64,000 nt of DNA from Amycolatopsis sp. CA-126428 (GTDB lineage: Bacteria > Actinomycetota > Actinomycetes > Mycobacteriales > Pseudonocardiaceae), in NCBI RefSeq assembly GCF_002904335.1, contig NZ_PPHF01000074.1, positions 496,001 through 560,000 of the forward strand. Direction: 5' to 3'. Under the pieces are notes generated by a model. That model was not told the origin of the DNA, did no database searches, and saw only the letters and a program-made list of their open reading frames with translations. This document shows positions 7,959 through 16,690 of this stretch, piece after piece; position 1 is the first letter of the stretch, and every line of letters starts with the position of its first letter. The translations under genes were made by a program, and so were the position numbers.

Positions 7959-9977
7959 ATGACCGTGCCGGAGCAGCTCATCGCGCGCAGCAACGCGCTC
8001 GGGGCCGACCCGCGCAACACCAACTACGCCGGCGGCAACACCTCCGCCAAGGGTGCGGTGACCGACCCGGTCACCGGCTCGCCCACCGACGTCCTGTGGG
8101 TCAAGGGTTCCGGCGGCGACCTCGGCACGCTCAAGGAGTCCGGGCTGGCGGTGCTGCGGCTGGACCGGCTGCGCGCCCTGGTGGACGTCTACCCGGGGGT
8201 CGAGCGCGAGGACGAGATGGTCGCCGCGTTCGACTACTGCCTGCACGGCCGCGGCGGTGCCGCGCCGTCGATCGACACCGCGATGCACGGCCTGGTCGAG
8301 GCCTCGCACGTCGATCACCTGCACCCCGACTCGGGCATCGCGCTGGCCACGGCGGCCGACGGCCCGGCGCTGACCAAGGAGTGCTTCGGCGACCGGGTCG
8401 CCTGGGTGGACTGGCGGCGACCGGGGTTCCAGCTGGGCCTGGACATCGCCGCGGTGAAGGCCGCCAACCCCCAGGCGATCGGCGTGATCCTCGGCGGCCA
8501 CGGCATCACGGCCTGGGGCGCCACCTCGGAGGAGTGCGAGCGGAACTCCCTGGAGATCATCCGGACGGCGGAGAAGTTCCTCGCCGACCGCGGCAAGGCC
8601 GAGCCCTTCGGCCCGGTCGTTCCCGGCTTCGAAGCCCTGCCCGAAGCCGAACGCCGGGCGCGCGCCGCGGCCCTGGCGCCGGTGGTCCGCGGGCTGGCGT
8701 CGACCGATCAGCGGGTGGTGGGGCACTACACCGACAGCGAGGTCGTGCTCGAGTTCCTCTCCCGCGAAAAGCTCGCGCCTCTGGCCGCACTGGGCACCTC
8801 GTGCCCGGACCACTTCCTGCGCACCAAGGTCCGCCCGCTCGTGGTGGACCTGCCGGCCTCCGCACCTGTGGAAGATGTCGTCGCGCGGCTCAAGGAACTG
8901 CACGCGGAGTATCGCGACGAGTACCGCGCCTACTACGAGCGCTACGCGACCCCGGATTCGCCCGCGATGCGGGGCGCCGACCCGGCGATCGTGCTGGTCC
9001 CCGGGGTCGGCATGTTCTCCTTCGGCAAGGACAAGCAGACCGCGCGCGTGGCCGGGGAGTTCTACGTCAACGCGATCAACGTGATGCGCGGCGCCGAAGC
9101 CGTTTCGACCTACGCGCCGATCCCGGAGAGCGAGAAGTTCCGGATCGAGTACTGGGCGCTGGAAGAGGCGAAACTCCAGCGGATGCCGGAGCCGAAGCCC
9201 CTGGCCGGGCGGATCGCCCTGGTCACGGGCGCGGGTTCGGGCATCGGCAAGGCCATCGCGCAGCGGCTCGCGGCCGAGGGCGCCTGCGTGGCCATCGCCG
9301 ACCTGAACGGGGACGCGGCCGCGGAGGTCGCCGCGGAGATCGGCGGGACGGCGGTCACCGCCGACGTCACCGACGCGGCGGCGGTCCAGGCCGCGGTGGA
9401 CGCCACCGTGCTGGCGTTCGGGGGCATCGACCTGGTGGTCAACAACGCCGGGCTGTCCATCTCGAAGCCGCTGCTGGAGACCACCGAACGCGACTGGGAC
9501 CTGCAGCACGACGTGATGGCGAAGGGCTCGTTCCTGGTCGCGCAGGCCGCGGCGAAGGCCATGGTCGCGCAGGGCATCGGCGGGGACATCGTCTACATCT
9601 CGTCCAAGAACTCGGTGTTCGCGGGCCCGAACAACGTCGCTTACGGCGCCGCGAAAGCCGACCAGGCGCACCAGGTGCGGCTGCTGGCGGCCGAGCTCGG
9701 CGCCCACGGCATCCGGGTCAACGGCGTCAACCCCGACGGCGTCGTCCAGGGCTCGGGCATCTTCGCCGGAGGCTGGGGTGCCCAGCGCGCCGCCGTCTAC
9801 GGCGTGCCGGAGGAGAAGCTGGGCGAGTTCTACGCCCAGCGGACCATCCTCAAGCGCGAGGTGCTGCCCGAGCACGTCGCGGCGGCGGTGTTCGCCCTCA
9901 CCGGCGGCGACCTCACCCACACCACCGGCCTGCACGTGCCGGTGGACGCCGGGGTGGCCGCCGCGTTCCTGCGCTGA
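7959..9977 (+). CDS. Bifunctional rhamnulose-1-phosphate aldolase/short-chain dehydrogenase (RhaEW/RhaD type)
   Basis: A 672-residue two-domain protein. Residues ~1-380 are a class II aldolase/adducin fold (NTNYAGGNTSAKG, VDHLHPDSGIALA). Residues ~415-672 are a Rossmann SDR with TGAGSGIG (423-430), NNAG, and the catalytic Tyr562-x3-Lys566 in VAYGAAKAD. Known homologues cleave L-rhamnulose-1-phosphate to dihydroxyacetone phosphate and L-lactaldehyde and oxidise the lactaldehyde. ATG at 7959 has GGGGAG 7 nt upstream; an in-frame ATG at 7953 overlaps the rhaI stop but has no room for a ribosome site. Fusion of the two steps would limit release of the reactive aldehyde. Confidence 0.85.
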   Translation: MTVPEQLIARSNALGADPRNTNYAGGNTSAKGAVTDPVTGSPTDVLWVKGSGGDLGTLKESGLAVLRLDRLRALVDVYPGVEREDEMVAAFDYCLHGRGGAAPSIDTAMHGLVEASHVDHLHPDSGIALATAADGPALTKECFGDRVAWVDWRRPGFQLGLDIAAVKAANPQAIGVILGGHGITAWGATSEECERNSLEIIRTAEKFLADRGKAEPFGPVVPGFEALPEAERRARAAALAPVVRGLASTDQRVVGHYTDSEVVLEFLSREKLAPLAALGTSCPDHFLRTKVRPLVVDLPASAPVEDVVARLKELHAEYRDEYRAYYERYATPDSPAMRGADPAIVLVPGVGMFSFGKDKQTARVAGEFYVNAINVMRGAEAVSTYAPIPESEKFRIEYWALEEAKLQRMPEPKPLAGRIALVTGAGSGIGKAIAQRLAAEGACVAIADLNGDAAAEVAAEIGGTAVTADVTDAAAVQAAVDATVLAFGGIDLVVNNAGLSISKPLLETTERDWDLQHDVMAKGSFLVAQAAAKAMVAQGIGGDIVYISSKNSVFAGPNNVAYGAAKADQAHQVRLLAAELGAHGIRVNGVNPDGVVQGSGIFAGGWGAQRAAVYGVPEEKLGEFYAQRTILKREVLPEHVAAAVFALTGGDLTHTTGLHVPVDAGVAAAFLR

Positions 9978-9993
9978 CTCCCGGAGGAGACCG

Positions 9994-11415
9994 ATGACCC
10001 TGGACCGCATCACGCCGCGCAAGACCCGCGTCGGACTCGTCTCCGGCGGGCTCGGCGCCTACTGGCCGCAGTTCCCCGCGCTGCTGCCCCAGCTGGCGGC
10101 GTCCGCGCGGCGAGTCTCTTCGCGACTGTCCGAACTGGACTGCGAGGTGATCGACGCCGGGTTCGTCTCGGACGCGGCCGAAGGCGCGGCCGCGGCGGAG
10201 CGGCTGCGGGTGGCCGGCTGCGACCTGATCGTCGGCTTCCTCACGACGTACCTGACCTCCAGCATGCTGGCCCCGGTCGCGCAGCGGTCGGGGGCGCCGG
10301 TGCTGCTGCTGAACCTGCAGCCCACCGAGGCGATGGACCACGATTCCTTCGACACCGGCGCGTGGCTGGCCTACTGCGGCGCCTGCCCGCTGCCCGAGAT
10401 GGCCAACGCGTTCCGGCGCCTCGGCGTCGAATTCCGCTCGGTGTCCGGGTACCTGGAGGATCCGCGGGCGTGGACGCGGATCGAGCGGTGGATCAAGGCC
10501 GCGGGCGTCCGGGCGGCCCTGCGGCACGGCCGCCACGGCCTGCTCGGGCACCTCTACCCGGGCATGATGGACGTCTCGACGGACCCGACCCTGGTGTCGG
10601 CCCAGCTCGGCGGGCACGTCGAGATCCTGGAGGTCGACGACCTGCGGGTGCGCGTGGAAAAGGTCACCGACGACGAGACCGCCGCCCGCGTCGCGCTGGC
10701 CCGTGACGTGTTCACTGTGGACGAGTCCGTCGTGGACGAAGACTTCGCCTGGGGCGCCCGGGTTTCGGTGGCCCTCGACCGGCTCGTCGACGACTTCTCG
10801 CTGGACTCCCTGGCCTACTACCACCGCGGCCTCGACGGGGAGACGCACGAACGCGTCGGCGCCGGGTTCATCCTCGGCGCGTCCCTGCTCACCGCGCGCG
10901 GCATCCCGGCCGTCGGCGAGTACGAGCTGCGGACGTCCCTGGCCATGCTGGTCATGGACCGCCTCGGCGCCGGCGGCTCGTTCACCGAGCTGCAGGCGCT
11001 GAACTTCCGCGACGGCGTGGTCGAGATGGGGCACGACGGCCCGGCGCACCTCGGGATCAGCGCCCGCAAGCCGCTGCTGCGCGGCCTGGGCGTCTACCAC
11101 GGCAAGCGCGGCTGGGGCGTGTCGGTGGAGTTCGACGTCAAGCACGGGCCGGTGACGCTGTGCGGGCTCGGCCAGCGCCGCGACGGGACGTTCACGCTGA
11201 TCGCGTCCGAAGGCACCGTGGTGCCCGGCCCGCTGCTGCGGATCGGCAACACGACCTCCCGCGTCGACTTCGGCTGCGACCCGGGGGAGTGGACCGACGC
11301 GTGGTCGGCCGGCGGCATCGCGCACCACTGGGCGCTCGGCACCGGCCACCGCGTCGCCGAGCTGACGGCCGTCGCGGACCTGCTCGGCCTGGAGCTGACG
11401 GTGGTCCGCCCGTGA
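9994..11415 (+). CDS. L-fucose/L-arabinose isomerase family protein
   Basis: A 473-residue protein with the overall look of the fucose/arabinose isomerase superfamily: an N-terminal flavodoxin-like region (RVGLVSGGLGAYWPQFPALL) and a C-terminal barrel domain (VEFDVKHGPVTLCGLG). GGAGGA precedes the ATG. It sits between the aldolase and the kinase, and the kinase start overlaps its stop (GTGA). Because a rhamnose isomerase is already encoded two genes upstream, its substrate is uncertain; it may isomerise a second deoxy- or pentose sugar that shares the kinase and aldolase. Family call good, substrate unknown. Confidence 0.7.
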   Translation: MTLDRITPRKTRVGLVSGGLGAYWPQFPALLPQLAASARRVSSRLSELDCEVIDAGFVSDAAEGAAAAERLRVAGCDLIVGFLTTYLTSSMLAPVAQRSGAPVLLLNLQPTEAMDHDSFDTGAWLAYCGACPLPEMANAFRRLGVEFRSVSGYLEDPRAWTRIERWIKAAGVRAALRHGRHGLLGHLYPGMMDVSTDPTLVSAQLGGHVEILEVDDLRVRVEKVTDDETAARVALARDVFTVDESVVDEDFAWGARVSVALDRLVDDFSLDSLAYYHRGLDGETHERVGAGFILGASLLTARGIPAVGEYELRTSLAMLVMDRLGAGGSFTELQALNFRDGVVEMGHDGPAHLGISARKPLLRGLGVYHGKRGWGVSVEFDVKHGPVTLCGLGQRRDGTFTLIASEGTVVPGPLLRIGNTTSRVDFGCDPGEWTDAWSAGGIAHHWALGTGHRVAELTAVADLLGLELTVVRP

Positions 11416-12821
11416 AGCGAGTCGCGGCCGTCGATCTCGGCGCGTCCAGCGGGCGCGTGATGGCCGGGACGGCCGGTCCGTCGCTGCTGACGGTCGAGGA
11501 GGTGCGGCGCTTCCCGAACGGCGGCGTCCGCGCGGGGCCGGCGCTGTACTGGGACATCCTGGGCCTGTACCGCGAGACCCTGGCCGGGATCCGCGAAGCC
11601 GGGCGCCTGGACGGCATCGGCATCGACTCCTGGGCGGTCGACTACGGGCTCCTGGACGAGCGCGGCGCGCTGCTCGGCAACCCCGTCCACTACCGCGACT
11701 CGCGCACCGACGGCGTGCCTTCCCGGGTGGCCGGATCGGTCTTCCCCCGCGAGCTCTACGACATCACCGGTGTCCAGCAGCTGCCGTTCAACACCCTTTA
11801 CCAGCTGGTGTCGGAAGGCGACCGGCTCGAGGCCGCGTCGGCGATGCTGCTGATCCCGGACCTGCTCGGCTACTGGCTCACAGGCTCGATCGGCGCCGAG
11901 CGGACGAACGCGTCGACGACCCAGCTGTACGACGTCCGCGCGCGGACCTGGGCCACTTCGCTGGCTTCGCGCGTCGGCATCCCCCCGCGGCTGCTCCCGC
12001 CGCTGCGCGACCCGGGGACGGTGGTGGGCACGGCGGACGACCTGTCCGGCCTGCCGGTGGTGGCGGTCGGCTCGCATGACACGGCGTCGGCGGTGGTCGC
12101 GGTCCCGGCGGCCCCGGGGACGAACTTCGGGTACATCTCGTCGGGCACGTGGTCGCTGGCCGGGCTGGAACTGCCGGCTCCGGAGCTGAGCGACGCGGCC
12201 CTGGAAGCGAACTTCACGAACGAGGGCGGCGTCGACGGTACGATCAGGTTCCTGCGCAACGTGATGGGCCTGTGGGTGCTGTCGGAGACGCTGCGCACGT
12301 GGTCGTGCCCGGAGGACCTCCCGGCGCTGCTGACCGCCGCGGCTTCGGCACCCGCGCTGGCCGCGGTGGTGGACATCGACGACCCGGCCTTCCTTCCCCC
12401 GGGCGACATGCCGTCCCGCATCGAAGCGGCCTGCCGGGCGACGGGCCAGCAGCCACCCGCCACCCGGGCGGCGGTGGTCCGCTGCATCGTGGACAGCCTG
12501 GCGCTGGCCCACCGCCGGGCCATCCAGGCCGCGGCCCGCGTTTCCGGCCAGCAGGTCGACGTGATCCACCTGGTGGGCGGCGGAGCCCGCAACGAGCTGC
12601 TCTGCCAGTCGACGGCGGACGCGTGCGGCGTACCGGTCCTGGCCGGCCCGGTCGAGGCGGCGGCGCTGGGGAACGTGCTGGTCCAGGCCCGAGCGTTGGG
12701 GGAGGACCTGCCGGATCTGGCGGCGATGCGGGCTTTGGTGCGCGAGACGCAGGAAATCCGCCGTTACGAGCCATCGGGCCGCGCGAACTGGGCGGCGGCG
12801 GAAGCCCGGCTGCCCGGCTGA
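11412..12821 (+). CDS. rhaB: Rhamnulokinase
   Basis: A 469-residue FGGY-family sugar kinase. The N-terminal phosphate-binding motif is VAAVDLGASSGRVM, followed by IGIDSWAVDYGLLD and the second-domain motif HDTASAVVAV with GYISSGTWSLAG, all typical of RhaB. It phosphorylates L-rhamnulose to L-rhamnulose-1-phosphate, feeding the upstream aldolase. The GTG start overlaps the previous stop. It is the last gene of the operon; the next gene converges 31 bp away. Confidence 0.88.
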   Translation: MKRVAAVDLGASSGRVMAGTAGPSLLTVEEVRRFPNGGVRAGPALYWDILGLYRETLAGIREAGRLDGIGIDSWAVDYGLLDERGALLGNPVHYRDSRTDGVPSRVAGSVFPRELYDITGVQQLPFNTLYQLVSEGDRLEAASAMLLIPDLLGYWLTGSIGAERTNASTTQLYDVRARTWATSLASRVGIPPRLLPPLRDPGTVVGTADDLSGLPVVAVGSHDTASAVVAVPAAPGTNFGYISSGTWSLAGLELPAPELSDAALEANFTNEGGVDGTIRFLRNVMGLWVLSETLRTWSCPEDLPALLTAAASAPALAAVVDIDDPAFLPPGDMPSRIEAACRATGQQPPATRAAVVRCIVDSLALAHRRAIQAAARVSGQQVDVIHLVGGGARNELLCQSTADACGVPVLAGPVEAAALGNVLVQARALGEDLPDLAAMRALVRETQEIRRYEPSGRANWAAAEARLPG

Positions 12822-12852
12822 GGTCGCCTGAGTCCGGTGCGTGCCTTGCTTC

Positions 12853-13461
12853 CTACAGCCAGCCGCGCTCGTCCGCCATCCGCACGGCTTCCACCCGGTT
12901 CCGCGCCCCGGTCTTGGCGATCGCCGCCGACACGTAATTGCGTACGGTTCCCTCGGACAGGTACAACCGCGAGGCGATCTCCGCGATCGTCGCCCCGCTT
13001 CGCGCCGTGATGAGGACGTCGCGCTCGCGGGCCGTCAGGGGTGACTCGCCCGCCGCCAGCGTGGCCACCGCCAGGGCCGGGTCCACCACCCGCTCGCCGC
13101 CGCGGACCCGGCGGATCGCGTCGGCGAGCACGTCGGCCGGGGCGTCCTTCACCACGAACCCGGCCGCGCCCGCCTCGATCGCGCGCCTGAGGTACCCGGC
13201 CCGCCCGAACGTCGTCAGCATGACGATCCGGCAGTCCGGTACCTGCGCCGTCAGCACCGCCGCGGCCGCCAGCCCGTCCAGGCCGGGCATCTCGATGTCG
13301 AGCAGGGCGACGTCGGGCCGGTGCTCGCGTGCCGCCGCGACGACCTCGTCCCCGCGGCCCACCGAGGCGACCACCTCGAAGTCGTCCTCGAGGGCGAGCA
13401 GCGCGCACAACGCCTCCCGGACCAGCGCCTGGTCGTCGGCCAGCAGCAACCGGATCGTCAT
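12853..13461 (-). CDS. NarL/LuxR-type response regulator
   Basis: A 202-residue response regulator. The receiver domain has acidic residues Asp9/Asp10, phosphoacceptor Asp55 (LLDIEMPG) and LTTFGRAGYLRRA. The C-terminal LuxR helix-turn-helix spans about residues 140-198 (LTARERDVL, IASRLYLSEGTVRNYVS). Its ATG overlaps the stop of the upstream kinase gene (ATGA). It resembles DesR-like regulators controlling small membrane or transport genes. The partner kinase is frameshifted in this sequence, so its signalling input may be lost or the sequence may contain an error. Confidence 0.88.
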   Translation of the reverse strand: MTIRLLLADDQALVREALCALLALEDDFEVVASVGRGDEVVAAAREHRPDVALLDIEMPGLDGLAAAAVLTAQVPDCRIVMLTTFGRAGYLRRAIEAGAAGFVVKDAPADVLADAIRRVRGGERVVDPALAVATLAAGESPLTARERDVLITARSGATIAEIASRLYLSEGTVRNYVSAAIAKTGARNRVEAVRMADERGWL

Positions 13462-14527
13462 ACCGCCACCCGCAGCCGCCACCCGTGCGGGTGCAGCGGA
13501 CCCGCCGAGAAGTGCCCACCGGCCGCGAGGACGCGCTCGCGCAGCCCGGCGAGCCCGGAACCCCCGCTCGCGATCCCGCCCACGCCGTCGTCGACGACTT
13601 CCACTGTGGACGGCGAGAGCGTCACCGAGCACCGCGTCGCCCGCGCGTGCCGGGCCACGTTGGTGAGGCCCTCCCGCACCACCCAGCCGAAGAGTTCCTG
13701 GTGCGCCGGGCCGACGGCGTCGGTGGCCGTCGGCAGGTCCGCGGCGACCCCGCACGCGCGCAGCAGCTCACGCCCGCGGGCCAGCTCACCGGCCAACGTG
13801 ACCTCCCGGTAGCCCGACACCGCGGCGCGCACGTCGGTCAGCGCCTGCCGTGCCAGCGTCTCGACGGCCGCCATCTCCTCGCCCGCGCGGGCGGCCTCGG
13901 CCGTGACCAGCCGCCGGGCCAGGGTGCTCTTCACCGTGATCGCGGTCAGCGAGTGGCCGAGCAGGTCGTGCAGGTCCCGCGCGATCCGGGTGCGTTCGGC
14001 CTCGGAGGCCAGCCGCGCCACCTCGGCGCGGGCCTCGACGAGCGCGGTGTTGGCCCGATCGCCTCGGCGAACACCGTCACCACCAGCACGGTGAACACGA
14101 GCGCGACCGCCTGCGTCCACCCCGGCCCGCCCGGCCACGGCCCGGCGACGGCCGCGAGCGCGGAGACGGCCACCAGCGCGATCCCGGCGCGCCGCGGGAG
14201 CCTCGGCACGGCGAGGGAAAGAACGACGGCGGCGAGGAAGAAGGCGTCGGCGTGGGCGAACGGGATCGCGGCGACGAACAGCACGGCGCATCCGCCGACC
14301 AGGAGCCAGAACGGCCGCACGGCCCGGCGTGCCGCCGCGGCCGCGGCAAGGAGGTACCCGACGGCGAACGCGGCCACGACCAGGCACCCGGCCAAAGCTT
14401 TCGAGGAATGCTGCACCACGGCCGCCGCGGTGACGGCCGGGTAGACGAGCATGCCGGCGTCGAGCAGCCGCAGCCGCCAGCCGCGCACCCAGCGCTGCAC
14501 ATCCCTCGTCCCGTCCACCACCGGCAC
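13458..14527 (-). pseudogene. Sensor histidine kinase (HisKA_3), apparently frameshifted
   Basis: The N-terminal half (five or so membrane segments, GTG at 14527) is in one frame and reads to ...VVTVFAEAI. The signalling half (ANTALVEARAEVARLASEAE, then RDLHDLLGHSLTAITVK with the phosphorylated His, then the HATPase_c region VVREGLTNVARHA and DDGVGG) is in another. The switch falls at about 14054-14058, where minus-strand ATC GGGCC would need one more base (for example ATC CGG GCC) to stay in frame. The 1070-nt span is one base short of 357 codons. Either the kinase is inactivated by a 1-bp deletion or this is a sequencing error. It follows a small membrane protein gene by 1 nt and overlaps the response regulator. 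Confidence 0.75.
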
Positions 14528-14528
14528 G

Positions 14529-14912
14529 CTACCGGGCCCGCAGTCGCCGGCCGTTGACCAGCACGGTCACCCCGAGCAGCAGGAGCCCGCACGCGGCCTG
14601 CTCGATCCGCAGCCACAGCGGGAACAACCCGGGCCACGCGACGATGACGGCGATGGCCACCAGCATCACCGCCGAGACGATCCGCAGCCGCAGCAGTCCC
14701 TTGCGCGAGCCCCGGGCGGCGCTGCGAGCGAACGCGAACGTCAGCAGCGAACTGGCGACGACGAGGGTGGCGCGCACCCAGACCGCGTCGGTCACCATCG
14801 CGGGGTGGTCCCGGAACAGGACGATCACGCCGAAGGTGAGGACGGAGAGCGCGGCGTACGCGCCGGTCAGCAGCAGTACCGGCCGGAAGCCGGCGGTTTC
14901 GGTTCTGGTCAT
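14529..14912 (-). CDS. Small four-helix membrane protein of the two-component operon
   Basis: A 127-residue protein with four hydrophobic segments (PVLLLTGAYAALSVLTFGVI; ATLVVASSLLTFAFA; IVSAVMLVAIAVIVAWPGLF; ACGLLLLGVTVLVNG). I start it at ATG 14912 (MTRTETAG), though a longer frame exists to 14978 and the ribosome site is weak. It is the first gene of a minus-strand operon with the kinase and regulator. It might be a co-sensor or target of the pair. Family not recognised. Confidence 0.6.
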   Translation of the reverse strand: MTRTETAGFRPVLLLTGAYAALSVLTFGVIVLFRDHPAMVTDAVWVRATLVVASSLLTFAFARSAARGSRKGLLRLRIVSAVMLVAIAVIVAWPGLFPLWLRIEQAACGLLLLGVTVLVNGRRLRAR

Positions 14913-14972
14913 GCCGGAAATGCTCGCCGCGCGGATCCCCGGCCGGCAGTGCCGTCCCGCACCGGCCGCCCG

Positions 14973-15000
14973 TGACATTTGTCAGCGCACATTTGTCAGC
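14973..15000. promoter_or_regulatory. Tandem operator-like repeat between divergent genes
   Basis: ACATTTGTCAGC occurs twice (14975-14986 and 14989-15000), and the first copy lies within the inverted repeat TGACA-TT-TGTCA (14973-14984). The repeat sits in the gap between the membrane/two-component operon and the LacI gene, so it is a candidate binding site for the response regulator. Binding is inference. Confidence 0.45.
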
Positions 15001-15008
15001 AGCACAGG

Positions 15009-15020
15009 GAGAGCGCTCTC
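15009..15020. promoter_or_regulatory. LacI-type operator, GAGAGCGCTCTC copy 1
   Basis: This perfect 12-bp palindrome lies 21 bp upstream of the second LacI gene. The same palindrome recurs before the DUF1996 and CBM32 hydrolase genes (21488-21503 and 21628-21641). It resembles the CebR-type operator TGGGAGCGCTCCCA. Confidence 0.65.
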
Positions 15021-15041
15021 ACAGCGTGCTAGAAAGGACTG

Positions 15042-16073
15042 GTGACGACGCAGCCGCCCACCCTGGAGGACGTCGCGCGGGTCGCCGGCGTCTCCCGCGC
15101 CACGGTGTCCCGCGTGGTGAACAGCGTGCGCAACGTCGACCCGAAGCTGCGCGAGACGGTCGAGCGCGCCATCGCCGACACCGGGTACGTCCCGAACCGC
15201 GCGGCCCGCTCGCTGGTCACCCGGCGCACCGGCGGGATCGCGCTCGTCGTGTCCGAACCGGAGCGGCACGTCGAGGCCTTCACCGGCGGCGTGTTCGGCG
15301 ACCCGTTCTTCGGCCGGGTCGTCGAAGGCGTGCTCGCGCACCTGCGCCCGCAGGGGCTGCACCCGCTGCTGATGCTCGTCGACAACGACGAAGAGCGCGA
15401 GAAGCTGGTGCCGAAGCTGCGTCAGGAGCAGGTCAGCGGCGTGCTGCTGATCTCGCTGCACCCGGCGGAAGACCCGCTCCCGCGCACGCTGACCGGCGCC
15501 GGCGTGCCGACGGCGTTGTTCGCGCGCCCGGGCCGTCCCGCGCCGGTCTGCTACGTCGACGTCGCCCACCAGGACGGCGCCCGGCTCGCGGCCGGCCGGC
15601 TCGTCTCGCGCGGCTGCCGTCGCGTCGCCACGATCGCGGGCCCGGCGGGCACCCCGGCGGGGCAGGACAGGCTGGCCGGCTTCCGCGACGCGATGGCCCG
15701 CCACGGTCACGCGTTCGTGGCGGTCGCCGAGGGCGACTTCACCGAGCAGGGCGGCGAACGGGCGATGGAGCGCCTGCTCGCCGAGGACCCCGAGCTCGAC
15801 GGGCTCTTCGTGGCCAACGACCTGATGGCGTACGGCGCACTGACGGTGTTGCGCGAGGCCGGCAAGCGGGTCCCGGACGACGTGGCGGTGGTCGGCTTCG
15901 ACGACAGCCGGGTCGCGCTCAGCTGCCGGCCCCGGCTCACGACGGTCCGGCAGCCGGTCGAGGCGATGGGCGCGACGATGGCCCGGATGGTGCTCGACCG
16001 CATGGCCGACCCGTCCCTGCGCGCCGAGTCGGTGATCTTCGACCCGGAACTGGTGGTCCGGGACTCGGCCTGA
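15042..16073 (+). CDS. LacI-family transcriptional regulator (CebR-like)
   Basis: A 343-residue LacI/GalR regulator. The helix-turn-helix is LEDVARVAGVSRATVSRVVN, and the effector domain contains GVFGDPFFGRVVEGV and DVAVVGFDDSRVALSC. The GTG start at 15042 has GAAAGGA at 15032-15038. A perfect GAGAGCGCTCTC palindrome lies directly upstream, and two further copies stand before secreted-protein genes 6 kb away, so it probably represses itself and those genes in response to an oligosaccharide. The inducer is not predictable from sequence. Confidence 0.85.
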   Translation: MTTQPPTLEDVARVAGVSRATVSRVVNSVRNVDPKLRETVERAIADTGYVPNRAARSLVTRRTGGIALVVSEPERHVEAFTGGVFGDPFFGRVVEGVLAHLRPQGLHPLLMLVDNDEEREKLVPKLRQEQVSGVLLISLHPAEDPLPRTLTGAGVPTALFARPGRPAPVCYVDVAHQDGARLAAGRLVSRGCRRVATIAGPAGTPAGQDRLAGFRDAMARHGHAFVAVAEGDFTEQGGERAMERLLAEDPELDGLFVANDLMAYGALTVLREAGKRVPDDVAVVGFDDSRVALSCRPRLTTVRQPVEAMGATMARMVLDRMADPSLRAESVIFDPELVVRDSA

Positions 16074-16090
16074 CCGCTAGGTTCGGCGGC

Positions 16091-16579
16091 ATGCTCGAAA
16101 CCCAGCGGAAACCCGTGCCGCGCAACGACGGCGGCGAGCTCGACACCGCGACGGCGTTCCTGGCGTTCGCCCGCGAGAGCGTGCTCAAGAAGACCGACGG
16201 ACTGACCGAGGAGCAGCTGCGCCGGGTCCTGGTCGGCTCGGGCACCACGCTGCTCGGCCTCGTCCACCACCTGACCTTGGCCGAACGGGTCTGGTTCGGG
16301 CACCACATCGCGGGCGGCCCGGACCCCGGGGACGTCGGGATGGTCGTGCCGGAGGGACGCACCGTGGCCGAGGTCCTGGCCGGCTACCGCGAGGCGATCG
16401 AGGAGAGCGACGCGGCGATCCGGGCCGCCGGGCACCCGGACGCACCCTCGGCGGTGTCGATCGACGGCAAGTTCCACACCCTGCGCTGGGTGCTGACCCA
16501 CATGACGAGTGAGACCGCCCGCCACGCGGGCCACGCCGACATCCTGCGGGAGCAGCTCGACGGGGTGACCGGCCGCTGA
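16091..16579 (+). CDS. DinB/DUF664 family protein
   Basis: A 162-residue four-helix-bundle protein of the DinB/DUF664 metalloenzyme-like superfamily. Typical elements are LVGSGTTLLGLVHHLTLAERVWFG, with His residues in HHL and the later HMTSETARHAGHADILRE motif, which together could bind a divalent metal. Such proteins are commonly thiol-transfer or detoxification enzymes in actinobacteria. It starts 17 bp after the LacI gene on the same strand. It is unrelated to DNA polymerase IV, also named DinB, encoded at 28364. Confidence 0.8.
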   Translation: MLETQRKPVPRNDGGELDTATAFLAFARESVLKKTDGLTEEQLRRVLVGSGTTLLGLVHHLTLAERVWFGHHIAGGPDPGDVGMVVPEGRTVAEVLAGYREAIEESDAAIRAAGHPDAPSAVSIDGKFHTLRWVLTHMTSETARHAGHADILREQLDGVTGR

Positions 16580-16690
16580 TCTGTCCGGGACAGGTTCCGC
16601 TCATTGGTCTGGACATCGGCCGATTTCCTGTGCTCAGCTTTCCAACGTTGTAACGCCGCCGAGTCCCCTTCACCGGAACGGAGTTCCGCC

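Noticed and set aside
12822-12852. Terminator between rhaB and the response regulator gene
   Set aside because: The 31-bp gap has no clear inverted repeat.
16091-16579. DinB annotation read as DNA polymerase IV
   Set aside because: This is the unrelated four-helix DinB/DUF664 superfamily; the polymerase is at 28364-29554.
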